From positions 1 to 64,000 of the forward strand of contig JBIQLN010000012.1 in the NCBI GenBank assembly GCA_044464225.1: DNA of 64,000 bases. The letters run 5' to 3'. The stretch comes from 66-474 sp044464225. GTDB taxonomy: Bacteria > Pseudomonadota > Gammaproteobacteria > Xanthomonadales > Rhodanobacteraceae. Numbering within the stretch: position 1 is the stretch's first letter; each line of letters opens with the position of its first letter. A program made the translations under genes and the position numbers. This document shows positions 34,325 to 42,406 of the stretch, in pieces. The notes under the pieces were generated by a model. That model had not been told where the DNA came from, did no database searches, and saw only the letters and a list, made by a program, of their open reading frames with translations.

Positions 34325-37174
34325 GTGAACCACAGCCGTAAACGCGCAATCGTACTGGCCGTCGCATCGGCGATCATCGCGACCGCGCCCATTTACCTGA
34401 CTGCCTGTGGTGGAGGCGGTGGCGGTGGCGGTGGCGACAGCATGGTTCGTCCCAGCCCGCCGCCGCCGAGTCCACCACCTCCGCCTTCGCCGCCGCCACC
34501 TCCGCCCCCACCCGGGATGACGTATGACCCTGCATACAATCATCTGATTCCAACCGGTGCACTCACGGCGCAAGACGAAGGTTTCACGGGGCAGGGCATC
34601 AAGGTGGGCATCCTCGATTCCGGCGTTGATCCGACGACGCCGCCGATGGATGGGCGGATCGCATGGTTCAAGAGTTATCTGGCCGGCGGGTCGCAATCGC
34701 CCAACGATGTGTCTGGGCACGGCACCGTCGTCGCCGACATTCTGGGTGGATCGGCAGCCGGCATCTTGCCGGCGGACGACAACAAGACTTTCCCGGGCGG
34801 CGTCGCGCCCGACGCGGGCCTGTATTTCGAACAGGCTTGCGACATCGGACTGAATTGCACGGTCACCAGCACCAATTTCAGCGACTTCGTCGCGCAGGGC
34901 GTCCGGGTCATCAATGGCTCGTTCGGTACCGGAAACGCGCTGGATGATCCGCCCAACGTCGCCGCCACCACGTCGATTTACCAGCCCGCCATCGATGCAG
35001 GCATCCTGTTGGTGTGGGCGGCCGGCAGCAGCGGTGCGTCACAACCCTGGGTCCAGGCCGGCCTGCCGCACTGGATTCCCGATTTCCAACCGTCGTGGCT
35101 CGCGGTGGTCAGCATGGGCATCGACAGCGACGGCAACCCTGCCGGGCTTTACAACGGTTCGGATGCGCCCTCCAATTCCTGCGGTATTGCCAAGGATTGG
35201 TGCCTGGCGGCATCCGGTGAAGTGCAATTTCCAGCCGCCGGCATATTCCCGAGCGGTTCCGCCCACGGCTCGTCGGCGTCGGCGGCCATAGTCACTGGCG
35301 TCGCCGCACAGGTGTTGCAGGCCTTTCCATGGATGACTGCCGCGAACCTCAGCGACACCATCCTCACCACGGCGACTCCGTACGACGACGGCAGTCACAC
35401 GACTCCGAATCCCACCTATGGCTGGGGCATGGTCAATGCCGCCAAGGCGGTTCATGGGCCGGCGCAGTTCGCGTTTCCGCAATTCGGTCCTTTCAAGGCC
35501 ACCGTACCCGCAGGCACGACGGCCACGTTCTCCAACGACATTTCCGGACCGGGCGGGCTGGAGTTGGCGGGAGCGGGGACGCTGGTCCTGACCGGCGACA
35601 ATTCATACGAAGGAGGCACCACCGTCAGCGGAGGTATCTTGCAGGCGAGTCGGCCGCTGCCGGGGGACGTTGCAGTCCATGGCGGTGTGTTGGATGCGGT
35701 GGCGGGTGTCGCTGGCGATCTTTCCAGCGCAGGCAAGGTGGCCGTCCATGGCGGCGATACGACAGTGGGTGGCAATTACACCCAATCATCCACCGGTACC
35801 TTGGCGGTGAGTTTGGGCAGCAAGCTTGCGGTGACCGGCACGGCGACGCTCAACGGCGGCACGCTGGAAGTGACGGGCGCCGACAGCGGCTATGTCGCCA
35901 ACACGCACACCCAGGTGGTCACCGCCGCGGGCGGCGTGACCGGCACGTTCGACAACCTGGTCAAGGACACGGGCGTGGTGTTCACTTCCACGACCATTGG
36001 TTATGGTGCGAACGAGGTGTATCTGGACACGACCGGCCTCAACATCACCGTGGCCGCGGCGGCGATGGGCATCGTCGATCCGGCGTCGGCGTCGGCGGCG
36101 CGGCGCGTGCAAACCGGGTTCGAAGCCATCGACGCGACGATGGCCTCGGGCGGGACGCCTTCGCCGGACGTGCTGCAGGGCGCCGGTGCGATCCAGCACA
36201 GCGCCACACCCGCGGTGGCGCAAGCCACGCTGCAAAGTCTTTCCGGGCAGTTGCACGCCGCCAGTGCGGCGATGCTGTTCAGCGGCATCGACGCGGGCCA
36301 CCATGCGTTGTCCGGGCACTTCGATGATCTGGCGAGCGGTCGCTCGAAGTCGGGCGTGTGGTACAGCACTCTCGGCTGGGAAGGCGACCTGCAGCGCAGC
36401 GGTTATGCGGGGGCGAGTTTTCGCAGCGGCGGCGGCATGGCCGGCGCCGACCTGCGCATCGGCACGCGCGGATGGCTGGGCGTGGCGGCCGGGCAGAGCA
36501 GCGGCTACGGTCAACTGGATGAGGCCTGGGATCACGATCGCACCTGGATGAACAGCCTCGCGTTGTATGGCGGGGTGGTGAACGGATCGTGGTATGCGAG
36601 TGCGCAGCTCGCGACCGGCTGGTACCGCGAAGACATGCAGCGCCTGCTGCAACTGGGTGCGCTGATGGCGCCGGTGGGCAATGCGTCCACCGGGCGCTAC
36701 ATGGCCGGTGCCTTGGAGGGTGGCCGTCTGTTCCACATCGGCGGCACGCGCATCGTGCCGTTTGCGGACGTGCGCTACCAGAGTCTCGACCTCGGCGGTT
36801 TCACCGAGCAGGGCGGCCTGGGTTACGGGCTCAAGGCCGAGGCGCGAACGGTCGGTCGTTGGCAGACGGGCGTGGGTATTCGTGCCGAACGCGGCTGGCA
36901 ACTGGCCAACGGCATGCAGATGGCATTTGATGGCAGTGCCGGCTGGCAGCACACGTTGCGTCAACGCGGCGATGTGTTCAACGCGAGCTTCACCGGCTTC
37001 AACGACTGGCTGCCGGTGGAAGGCATTGGCTTGTCGCGCAACACGACGACATGGCGAGCCGGCGTGTCGTTGTGGCCGACGTCAAACTTCGGACTGCGGC
37101 TTGGCTACATGCGCCAGCAGGATCGGCAGGAACGTGCCGGCAGCGCGATGCTGCAGGGGACAGTGACGTTCTGA
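34325..37174 (+). CDS. Lipidated subtilisin-like autotransporter protease (NalP-like architecture)
   Basis: Surface protease of 949 aa. The lipoprotein signal ends YLTAC with lipidated Cys28, followed by nine glycines and a proline-rich spacer (about residues 44-65). The S8 subtilase domain (about 75-375) has Asp98 in VGILDSGVD, His132 in SGHGTVVADILGG and Ser317 in HGSSASAAIVTGVAAQ. The oxyanion-hole position is Ser235 in WAAGSSGA, where Asn is usual. One PATR repeat follows (about 412-441), then a linker and a beta-barrel (about 676-949) ending VTF. GTG 34325 is the start: CAGGGGGT is upstream and the lipoprotein signal begins there. Residues 491-949 are identical to the previous protein's end. 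Subtilase autotransporters cleave themselves and other surface proteins; the neighbouring adhesin is an obvious candidate substrate. Confidence 0.9.
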   Translation: MNHSRKRAIVLAVASAIIATAPIYLTACGGGGGGGGGDSMVRPSPPPPSPPPPPSPPPPPPPPGMTYDPAYNHLIPTGALTAQDEGFTGQGIKVGILDSGVDPTTPPMDGRIAWFKSYLAGGSQSPNDVSGHGTVVADILGGSAAGILPADDNKTFPGGVAPDAGLYFEQACDIGLNCTVTSTNFSDFVAQGVRVINGSFGTGNALDDPPNVAATTSIYQPAIDAGILLVWAAGSSGASQPWVQAGLPHWIPDFQPSWLAVVSMGIDSDGNPAGLYNGSDAPSNSCGIAKDWCLAASGEVQFPAAGIFPSGSAHGSSASAAIVTGVAAQVLQAFPWMTAANLSDTILTTATPYDDGSHTTPNPTYGWGMVNAAKAVHGPAQFAFPQFGPFKATVPAGTTATFSNDISGPGGLELAGAGTLVLTGDNSYEGGTTVSGGILQASRPLPGDVAVHGGVLDAVAGVAGDLSSAGKVAVHGGDTTVGGNYTQSSTGTLAVSLGSKLAVTGTATLNGGTLEVTGADSGYVANTHTQVVTAAGGVTGTFDNLVKDTGVVFTSTTIGYGANEVYLDTTGLNITVAAAAMGIVDPASASAARRVQTGFEAIDATMASGGTPSPDVLQGAGAIQHSATPAVAQATLQSLSGQLHAASAAMLFSGIDAGHHALSGHFDDLASGRSKSGVWYSTLGWEGDLQRSGYAGASFRSGGGMAGADLRIGTRGWLGVAAGQSSGYGQLDEAWDHDRTWMNSLALYGGVVNGSWYASAQLATGWYREDMQRLLQLGALMAPVGNASTGRYMAGALEGGRLFHIGGTRIVPFADVRYQSLDLGGFTEQGGLGYGLKAEARTVGRWQTGVGIRAERGWQLANGMQMAFDGSAGWQHTLRQRGDVFNASFTGFNDWLPVEGIGLSRNTTTWRAGVSLWPTSNFGLRLGYMRQQDRQERAGSAMLQGTVTF
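35795..37164 (+). repeat. 1370-bp perfect direct repeat, copy 2 (autotransporter linker and barrel)
   Basis: Second copy of the block at 32708-34077, inside the subtilase autotransporter gene and in the same orientation and frame. It encodes the 459-residue linker and translocator from GTLAVSLGS to near the last codons. Synonymous sites are unchanged, which implies a recent duplication or ongoing gene conversion. Confidence 0.93.
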
Positions 37175-37194
37175 TCGGTGGTTCCTGGGACCTG

Positions 37195-37221
37195 GACGGC
37201 GGCCCGCAAGCGGCTGCCGTC
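37195..37221. terminator. Stable hairpin between convergent genes
   Basis: Arms GACGGCGGCC (37195-37204) and GGCTGCCGTC (37212-37221) form a ten-pair stem with one G-T wobble and a 7-base loop. It lies between the autotransporter stop at 37174 and the cyclophilin stop at 37226, which point at each other. No T-run follows on either strand, so it may slow both transcripts or protect 3' ends and is only a terminator candidate. Confidence 0.45.
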
Positions 37222-37225
37222 AAGG

Positions 37226-38155
37226 CTACGGCGTCTCGCGCACGGGCAATGGCACGTTGCAGATGTCGATCTTGCCGGCCTTGTGGAGATACCACGCGTC
37301 GCTGCGATTGCGGCGTGATTCCACCAGGGCGGTGAACGTCGGCGTGTCGGTCCGCAGCACTTCGAGGTGCATGCGTTCGGCGGGCGGCAGATCGGACGCG
37401 AGGCGCACGCGCAGGATCTTCGTCTGGTGCGCGGAATTCTTGTAGAAGCCCATCGGTCCGTTGCCCCGCGGCAGGTCGGAAAGGTATTGCATGCCCTGCA
37501 CCACCCGCCCGATCAGTGCGATGTTGCGGTCGAGCTGGCGCGGTGCCTGTCCGATCACGGCATAGAGTTCGGTGCCGGGGCCCGAATCGGGCGTATTGTC
37601 GCGCCCGGCTCCGACCATGCCGTAGCAGTGCACCAGCCAGGTCTTGCCGGTTTTCGGATCGCGTCCGACCGGGAATCCGTTGCTGAAGCCGACTTCCGGC
37701 GCGTACACGTCGCCATCCGGCAACTGCGCGAAGGGCAAATCGGAAGAAGTGTCGCGTTCGAATTCCGGCGCGATGGTGGCCTTGGCCTTGCCGAGCGGGC
37801 GCAGTGGCTGCGCGGGATGTTCCGCCTCGGCTGCGGGATCGCCCCACTGTGTCACGAATCCGTCCTGCACGCGCAGGATCGCGAGGCCATCCCAGTAATG
37901 TTGGTGCGCGAGCACGCGGATGTTTTGCGCATGCAGCGGCGCGTACGCCGAAGCGAGTTCGATCACCACGCGGCCTGCCGGCAAGTCCATGTACAGCGTG
38001 TCGTTCGGATCCAGCGCACGCCAGTCGGCAGGTTTGGATGCCTCCAGCACCTGTTGCATCGTTGGCGCCGGTTTGGCGGCAGGCGCGGCGGCGCGTGACG
38101 CAGCGGTGACCAGAAGGGTTGCCGTGATGGCAGCCAGCGTGCAATGGATTTTCAT
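37226..38155 (-). CDS. Exported cyclophilin-type peptidyl-prolyl isomerase
   Basis: A 309-aa exported protein of the cyclophilin family, which catalyses cis/trans isomerisation of prolyl bonds. Signal peptide at residues 1-22 (TLLVTAASRAAA). The isomerase domain (about 50-240) shows LPAGRVVIELAS, DGLAILRVQDGFVTQWGDP matching the FHRvi..FmiQgGD block, and ELYAVIGQAPRQLDRNIALIGRVVQGM near its end. Extra loops and a C-terminal extension of about 60 residues make it longer than PpiA or PpiB. Periplasmic folding of outer-membrane proteins is a likely role. It converges on the autotransporter gene, but that adjacency may be incidental. Confidence 0.88.
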   Translation of the reverse strand: MKIHCTLAAITATLLVTAASRAAAPAAKPAPTMQQVLEASKPADWRALDPNDTLYMDLPAGRVVIELASAYAPLHAQNIRVLAHQHYWDGLAILRVQDGFVTQWGDPAAEAEHPAQPLRPLGKAKATIAPEFERDTSSDLPFAQLPDGDVYAPEVGFSNGFPVGRDPKTGKTWLVHCYGMVGAGRDNTPDSGPGTELYAVIGQAPRQLDRNIALIGRVVQGMQYLSDLPRGNGPMGFYKNSAHQTKILRVRLASDLPPAERMHLEVLRTDTPTFTALVESRRNRSDAWYLHKAGKIDICNVPLPVRETP

Positions 38156-38252
38156 GGTGACGTCGCCATGGTCGGAAGCGTTGGATGTCGATCAAGGACT
38201 TTTGACACGGATGGACGCGGATCAAAACAGGCTTTCATCCACGTGATCCCTG

Positions 38253-39395
38253 TCAGGGCTGCGACTTGGCTGCCGCGGGTTCGCGGTTGAATACGTCCGC
38301 ACCGAACGCACGCAGTCCTTGCTGCCCCGCGTAGCCGAGATACGGCAGGCCGAACCAGTCTTCGATGCTGCGCAGCAGGCTGTAGTGGTTGTATGGCGCG
38401 TTGGATATGCTGCCGGGTTTCACGAATGGCGAAATCACCACTGCGCCGATGCGTCCGCCGCCGGGACCGAATTTGCCGGGTGGCGGCGCGCCCGCGGGCC
38501 GGGTCTCGCCGCAGCAAGCCGCGCCATCGGTGCCTTCGTCGAACGTGATGACGAGCAGGCCGTCCTGCCTGAAGGCCGGTGAGGCAAGGATTTGCGGCAC
38601 CCATTCGCGCAGGAATTTGTCCGCCGATACCAGTCCGCCCGGTTCGCCGTTCTTGCACGGGGCGTCGTGGCCGTCGTGACAGAGATCGGGCGTGATGAAG
38701 GAAAAGTTCGGCGTGGTTCCGATGGATTGCAGATCTGCCGGAAGCTTGTCGAGGTTCACGACGTGTGCGGCGCAGTGGACCTGATCGTCGATGATGGAAT
38801 GGAAATACACGAATGGATTGTGCTTGTCTGCGTACTGGTCGGTTGCGGTCGCCGAGTTGGTGTCGTCCACCTCGCCGATCGCGACGTGTCCGCACGCCGA
38901 GGCTTCGCGTGTCGGGTCGGCTCCCATGCTTTCCATGTAACCCTTCCACGTATAACCCGCGTCCTGCAGCTGGTCGACCAGCGTCTTCACGTCGGCGGGG
39001 TAGACGCAACCGGTGCCGCGAACCTGGCCGTTCGCATCGAAGCCGGGCGCGCTGCGCCGGAATTCGCTGAACACGCGGCAATCTTCCTGGGTCTCGGGAT
39101 TGGGCGCCTGCCCGCTGATCATCGCGAGGTAATTGTCGAGGCTGTAATGCCCAGTCCCGAAATACTGCGTCAGCAGCGCGCCCTGCTTCGGGAGTTCGTG
39201 AGCGAGATACGGCGCGGGCGAGTGTTCGCCGAAGGTAACCTGGAAGGGTTCGTTCTCCAGCACGATCACGAACACGTGTCGAGGCGCATGCGCGGGTCCC
39301 GCCGACTTCACGGGCGTCGCGGGGCTGCAGCCCGCCAGCGCGGCACCCAGCAACAGGCCCGCGAACATTTGCATCGAATGGCGCAACGAAATCAT
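38253..39395 (-). CDS. Phosphoesterase-family lipoprotein (acid phosphatase/phospholipase C-like)
   Basis: A 380-aa predicted lipoprotein of the phosphoesterase family that includes AcpA and non-haemolytic phospholipase C. The signal ends GAALAGC, a good lipobox. The catalytic-domain start HVFVIVLENEPF carries the metal-binding acid pattern (normally EN with nucleophile Ser/Thr later), followed by GTGHYSLDNYLAMISGQ, and the C-terminal metal site LLVITFDEGTDG and GGRIGAVVISPF. ATG 39395 starts the lipoprotein signal; an ATG seven codons on is an alternative. Likely role: release of phosphate from extracytoplasmic phosphoesters. Next gene downstream on the same strand is the cyclophilin, about 98 bases away. 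Confidence 0.82.
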   Translation of the reverse strand: MISLRHSMQMFAGLLLGAALAGCSPATPVKSAGPAHAPRHVFVIVLENEPFQVTFGEHSPAPYLAHELPKQGALLTQYFGTGHYSLDNYLAMISGQAPNPETQEDCRVFSEFRRSAPGFDANGQVRGTGCVYPADVKTLVDQLQDAGYTWKGYMESMGADPTREASACGHVAIGEVDDTNSATATDQYADKHNPFVYFHSIIDDQVHCAAHVVNLDKLPADLQSIGTTPNFSFITPDLCHDGHDAPCKNGEPGGLVSADKFLREWVPQILASPAFRQDGLLVITFDEGTDGAACCGETRPAGAPPPGKFGPGGGRIGAVVISPFVKPGSISNAPYNHYSLLRSIEDWFGLPYLGYAGQQGLRAFGADVFNREPAAAKSQP

Positions 39396-39465
39396 GACGC
39401 GGCAAGCTCCCCACGCGAGGCATCGCGAAGGGCGCACGATAGCACTTGCGGTGCAGTTTGCGGCG

Positions 39466-39921
39466 TCAGTCCGTCACGCGGACCCGCGAGTCGATGATCC
39501 GTTCGATCGCCACCTGCAGGTACCGACGCGCGTAGTGCGGCCGGTGCCGTTCGAAGATAAGCCGCGCATGGGTGACGTGGTGGTCATGCGGCGCAAACAG
39601 GAACAGGAACGCGCCACCCTTGCGTGCGAGTTCCGCGTCGTCCTCGAGGAACCCCGCCTCGGTGCCGGCGAACTCGACGACATGGGCCTGCGCGCGCTCC
39701 AGCCAGTTGGCTTCGCGGTGCGCCTCGAGCTGGTTGATCACGAAATCGCCCGATGCGGCACGCACGTCATCGGCGTCGACCCCGGACTCGGTGAAGGCAT
39801 GCTGGGCGGCTTCGGCATCTTCGAGGCAGGCATAGCCCGCGACGATGTAGTGCTTGGGATAGAAGGTACCGAAGGACGTGTCACCTTCCTTGAAGAAAGC
39901 CCAGTGCCTGATCATGGCCAT
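39466..39921 (-). CDS. Uncharacterised 151-aa cytoplasmic protein
   Basis: I do not recognise this family. The protein is small and soluble, with a beta-alpha pattern: FGTFYPKHYIVAGYACLEDAEAAQHAF looks like a strand and helix of an alpha/beta-barrel dimer, as in general stress-type proteins. A His-rich segment FLFAPHDHHVTHARLIFERHRPHYARRY follows near residues 107-134. GCGGGG precedes the start codons; ATG 39921 is chosen over GTG 39924. It stands between metG and the phosphoesterase gene on the same strand, with gaps over 70 bases. Confidence 0.6.
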   Translation of the reverse strand: MAMIRHWAFFKEGDTSFGTFYPKHYIVAGYACLEDAEAAQHAFTESGVDADDVRAASGDFVINQLEAHREANWLERAQAHVVEFAGTEAGFLEDDAELARKGGAFLFLFAPHDHHVTHARLIFERHRPHYARRYLQVAIERIIDSRVRVTD

Positions 39922-40120
39922 CACCCCGCGCAGTGGTGCCCGCGACGGCCAGGCGGTGCGGTTTCCCTTCCGGGCCGCACGGCGTCACTACCGGCAAGCG
40001 TGCGCCTCTGGATGCAAAGAAAGCGTAGCGGCCGCGTGACGATCGGATGAAGCCGGGCGCGCCGAGGCCCGCCGGCGGGGGCTGCATGAAAGCGCGGAAG
40101 CGCTGCGACCGATCGCGAAT

Positions 40121-42217
40121 TCAGCGCACCGGCGCGCCCGCGCCTGCGCCCTGGTCTGCATCCAGCAAAAACAGATCGTTGCCGCCGGTCCCGGCTGAAA
40201 GGATCATGCCTTCGCTGATCCCGAAACGCATCTTGCGTGGGGCGAGGTTGGCAATGAATACCACGTTGCGCCCAACCAGTTTCGAGGGTTCCGCGTAGGC
40301 GGCCTTGATGCCGGAAAAAATCTGCCGCTTTCCGAGTTCGCCGGCATCCAGTTCGAAGCGCAGCAACTTGTCGGAACCTTCCACCGCCTCACAGACCAGG
40401 ACCCTGCCGATGCGGAGGTCGAGCCTGGCGAAATCCTCGATGGAGATGGTTTCCGGACTGGCATTCGCCACGGGTGCGGTTTTCCCGGACCCTGCCGCGT
40501 CACGCGCAGGGCTGGAACGGGACGGATTCGAATTCGCCTGCAGCGACTCTTTCGAAGCTTCGATCATGGCTTCTATGCTCTTCGGATCGATACGTGTGAT
40601 GAGTGCCCTGAATGGCTTGATGGCGTGGCCGAGCAGTGGCCGGGACGCGGCCTGGAAGGCGGTGGGCGTGTCGTCCAGGAATGCGAACGCACGCGCGGCG
40701 GTAGCCGGCACCGCGGGCGCCAGCCAGATCGTCAGCAACCGGAAATAGTTGAGGGCCAGCGTCAGCACGACATGCAACTCGTCGCGCTTCGACTCGTCCT
40801 TGGCCATTACCCATGGCGCGTGGTCCGCGACATAGGCGTTGGCTTCGTCCGCGACTTCGATGATCAGCCGCATCGCGGCGGCGTAGTCGCGCAGTTCGTA
40901 CAGCGCGGCGCACGCTTCCAGCTTGGCGGCGGCTGCCTCGTAGCGGCCAAGCACCGTTTCCGGGAGCGTATCGGCGAGCTTGCCGTGGAAATGTTTGTGC
41001 ACGAAGCCGGCGCAGCGGCTGGCGATGTTCGCCCACTTGCCGACCAGGTGCGAATTGACGCGCTCCTCGAACGCCTTCAGGTCGAGATCGATGTCGGCCA
41101 GTGTCGGCCCGAGCATCGAGGCGAGATAGTAGCGCAGGTAATCCGCATCGAGGTGTTCGAGATAGGTGCGGGCGTTCACGAAGGTGCCGCGCGACTTTGA
41201 CATCTTGGCCCCGTCCACGGTCAGGAAGCCGTGCACGTTCACCGCGGTCGGCATCCGCAGCCCCGCGCCATGCAGCATCGCCGGCCAGAACAGCGTGTGG
41301 AAGTAGATGATGTCCTTGCCGATGAAGTGCACCATTTCGGTGTCGCTGCCGGCGTCGAGGAACCGGTCGAAATCGGCGGCCGTCAAGCCGGGTTTGCGGC
41401 CGCTGTCGCACAGTTCCTTGAACGCGGCCAGGTAGCCCACCGGCGCATCCACCCACACGTAGAAATACTTGCCGGGCTGGCCGGGGATCTCGAAACCGAA
41501 ATACGGTGCGTCGCGCGACACGTCCCAACTGCGCAGGCCGTCGGCAAACCATTCCTTCAGCTTGTTGACGACTTCGGATTGCAGGCCGCCAGCGGCGCGG
41601 CGCTCTTCCAGCCACGTCTTCAGCAGGTCTTCGAAGTCCGCCAGTTTCACGAAAAAGTGCAGCGATTCCCTTTCGACCGGTTTCGCACCGGAGACCACCG
41701 AATACGGATCGATCAGGTCGATCGGGTTGTAGGTGCTGCCGCACACTTCGCAGGCGTCGCCGTACTGGTCCTTCGAATGGCAGACCGGGCACTCGCCCTT
41801 GATGAAGCGGTCGGGCAGGAACATCTGCCGTTCGGGATCGAACAGTTGCTTGACCGGTTTCGATTCGACGTGGCCGTTCGCTTCGAGCGCGTGCCAGATG
41901 CGGTAGGTCAGTTCGCGATTGGCGGCGCTGTGGGTCGTGGAGTAATGGTCGTAGGCGACGCCGAAGTCGCGCAGGTCCGCGGTGTGTTCCTTCCACACGC
42001 CCTCGATCAGCGCTTCCGGCGTGATGCCTTCCTTCTCCGCGCGCAGCATGATCGAGGTACCGTGCGCATCATCGGCGCAGACGTAATGCACGGTGTGCCC
42101 GGCCATCCGCATCGCGCGCACCCAGATGTCCGACTGCGTGTGTTCCACCATGTGGCCGAGGTGGATGCGGCCGTTGGCGTAGGGCAGGGCGCTGCTGACG
42201 AGGATTTCGCGGGGCAT
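40121..42217 (-). CDS. metG: Methionyl-tRNA synthetase
   Basis: Charges tRNA-Met with methionine. Length 698 aa, standard for the dimeric long form. The class I HIGH motif reads HLGH in LPYANGRIHLGHMVEHT near residue 20. The zinc-binding insert has ECPVCHSKDQYGDACEVCGS with four cysteines. KMSKS is present in GAKMSKSRGTFVN, and the anticodon-binding helical domain follows. A C-terminal tRNA-binding (Arc1p/EMAPII-like) domain occupies about residues 590-690, joined by a Ser/Pro/Ala-rich linker. ATG 42217 (MPREILVSSALPYAN) is chosen over a TTG seven codons earlier. Confidence 0.97.
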   Translation of the reverse strand: MPREILVSSALPYANGRIHLGHMVEHTQSDIWVRAMRMAGHTVHYVCADDAHGTSIMLRAEKEGITPEALIEGVWKEHTADLRDFGVAYDHYSTTHSAANRELTYRIWHALEANGHVESKPVKQLFDPERQMFLPDRFIKGECPVCHSKDQYGDACEVCGSTYNPIDLIDPYSVVSGAKPVERESLHFFVKLADFEDLLKTWLEERRAAGGLQSEVVNKLKEWFADGLRSWDVSRDAPYFGFEIPGQPGKYFYVWVDAPVGYLAAFKELCDSGRKPGLTAADFDRFLDAGSDTEMVHFIGKDIIYFHTLFWPAMLHGAGLRMPTAVNVHGFLTVDGAKMSKSRGTFVNARTYLEHLDADYLRYYLASMLGPTLADIDLDLKAFEERVNSHLVGKWANIASRCAGFVHKHFHGKLADTLPETVLGRYEAAAAKLEACAALYELRDYAAAMRLIIEVADEANAYVADHAPWVMAKDESKRDELHVVLTLALNYFRLLTIWLAPAVPATAARAFAFLDDTPTAFQAASRPLLGHAIKPFRALITRIDPKSIEAMIEASKESLQANSNPSRSSPARDAAGSGKTAPVANASPETISIEDFARLDLRIGRVLVCEAVEGSDKLLRFELDAGELGKRQIFSGIKAAYAEPSKLVGRNVVFIANLAPRKMRFGISEGMILSAGTGGNDLFLLDADQGAGAGAPVR

Positions 42218-42285
42218 TGCGGCGTTTGGCGATGGCAAGGCAATCGCGGATTATCGCATGGCGCCGCTCGACGCTTCCTTCGGCA

Positions 42286-42386
42286 GGTAGATTGGGCTGA
42301 GCGGGCTTCATCCGCGAAGCCCAACGTTCCCGGACGCGCCGCGATATTGGGTTTCCGCGGATGAGGCTGGCGTCGGCCCAACCTGC
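42286..42386. repeat. Second REP-like inverted pair (BIME-like)
   Basis: Two opposite copies of the element also found at 20143-20237: 42286-42325 (reverse) and 42346-42386 (forward). Both share TTGGG and GGATGA-G-C blocks and a CAACCT-type end. The pair fills the 189-base gap between metG and fabI on the minus strand, where it could form a large cruciform or RNA hairpin that separates the two transcripts. Confidence 0.7.
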
Positions 42387-42406
42387 GAAGTGCGTTCCCG
42401 CTCGGC

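Noticed and set aside
34420..34520. Simple-sequence run of GGT/GGC and CCG/CCA codons as a phase-variation tract
   Set aside because: It encodes a Gly-run and Pro-rich spacer; the units are triplets of varied codons, so slippage would not shift the frame.
32123..36964. Two minus-strand frames with near-identical products
   Set aside because: They are antisense to the duplicated barrel block and identical only because the DNA is duplicated.
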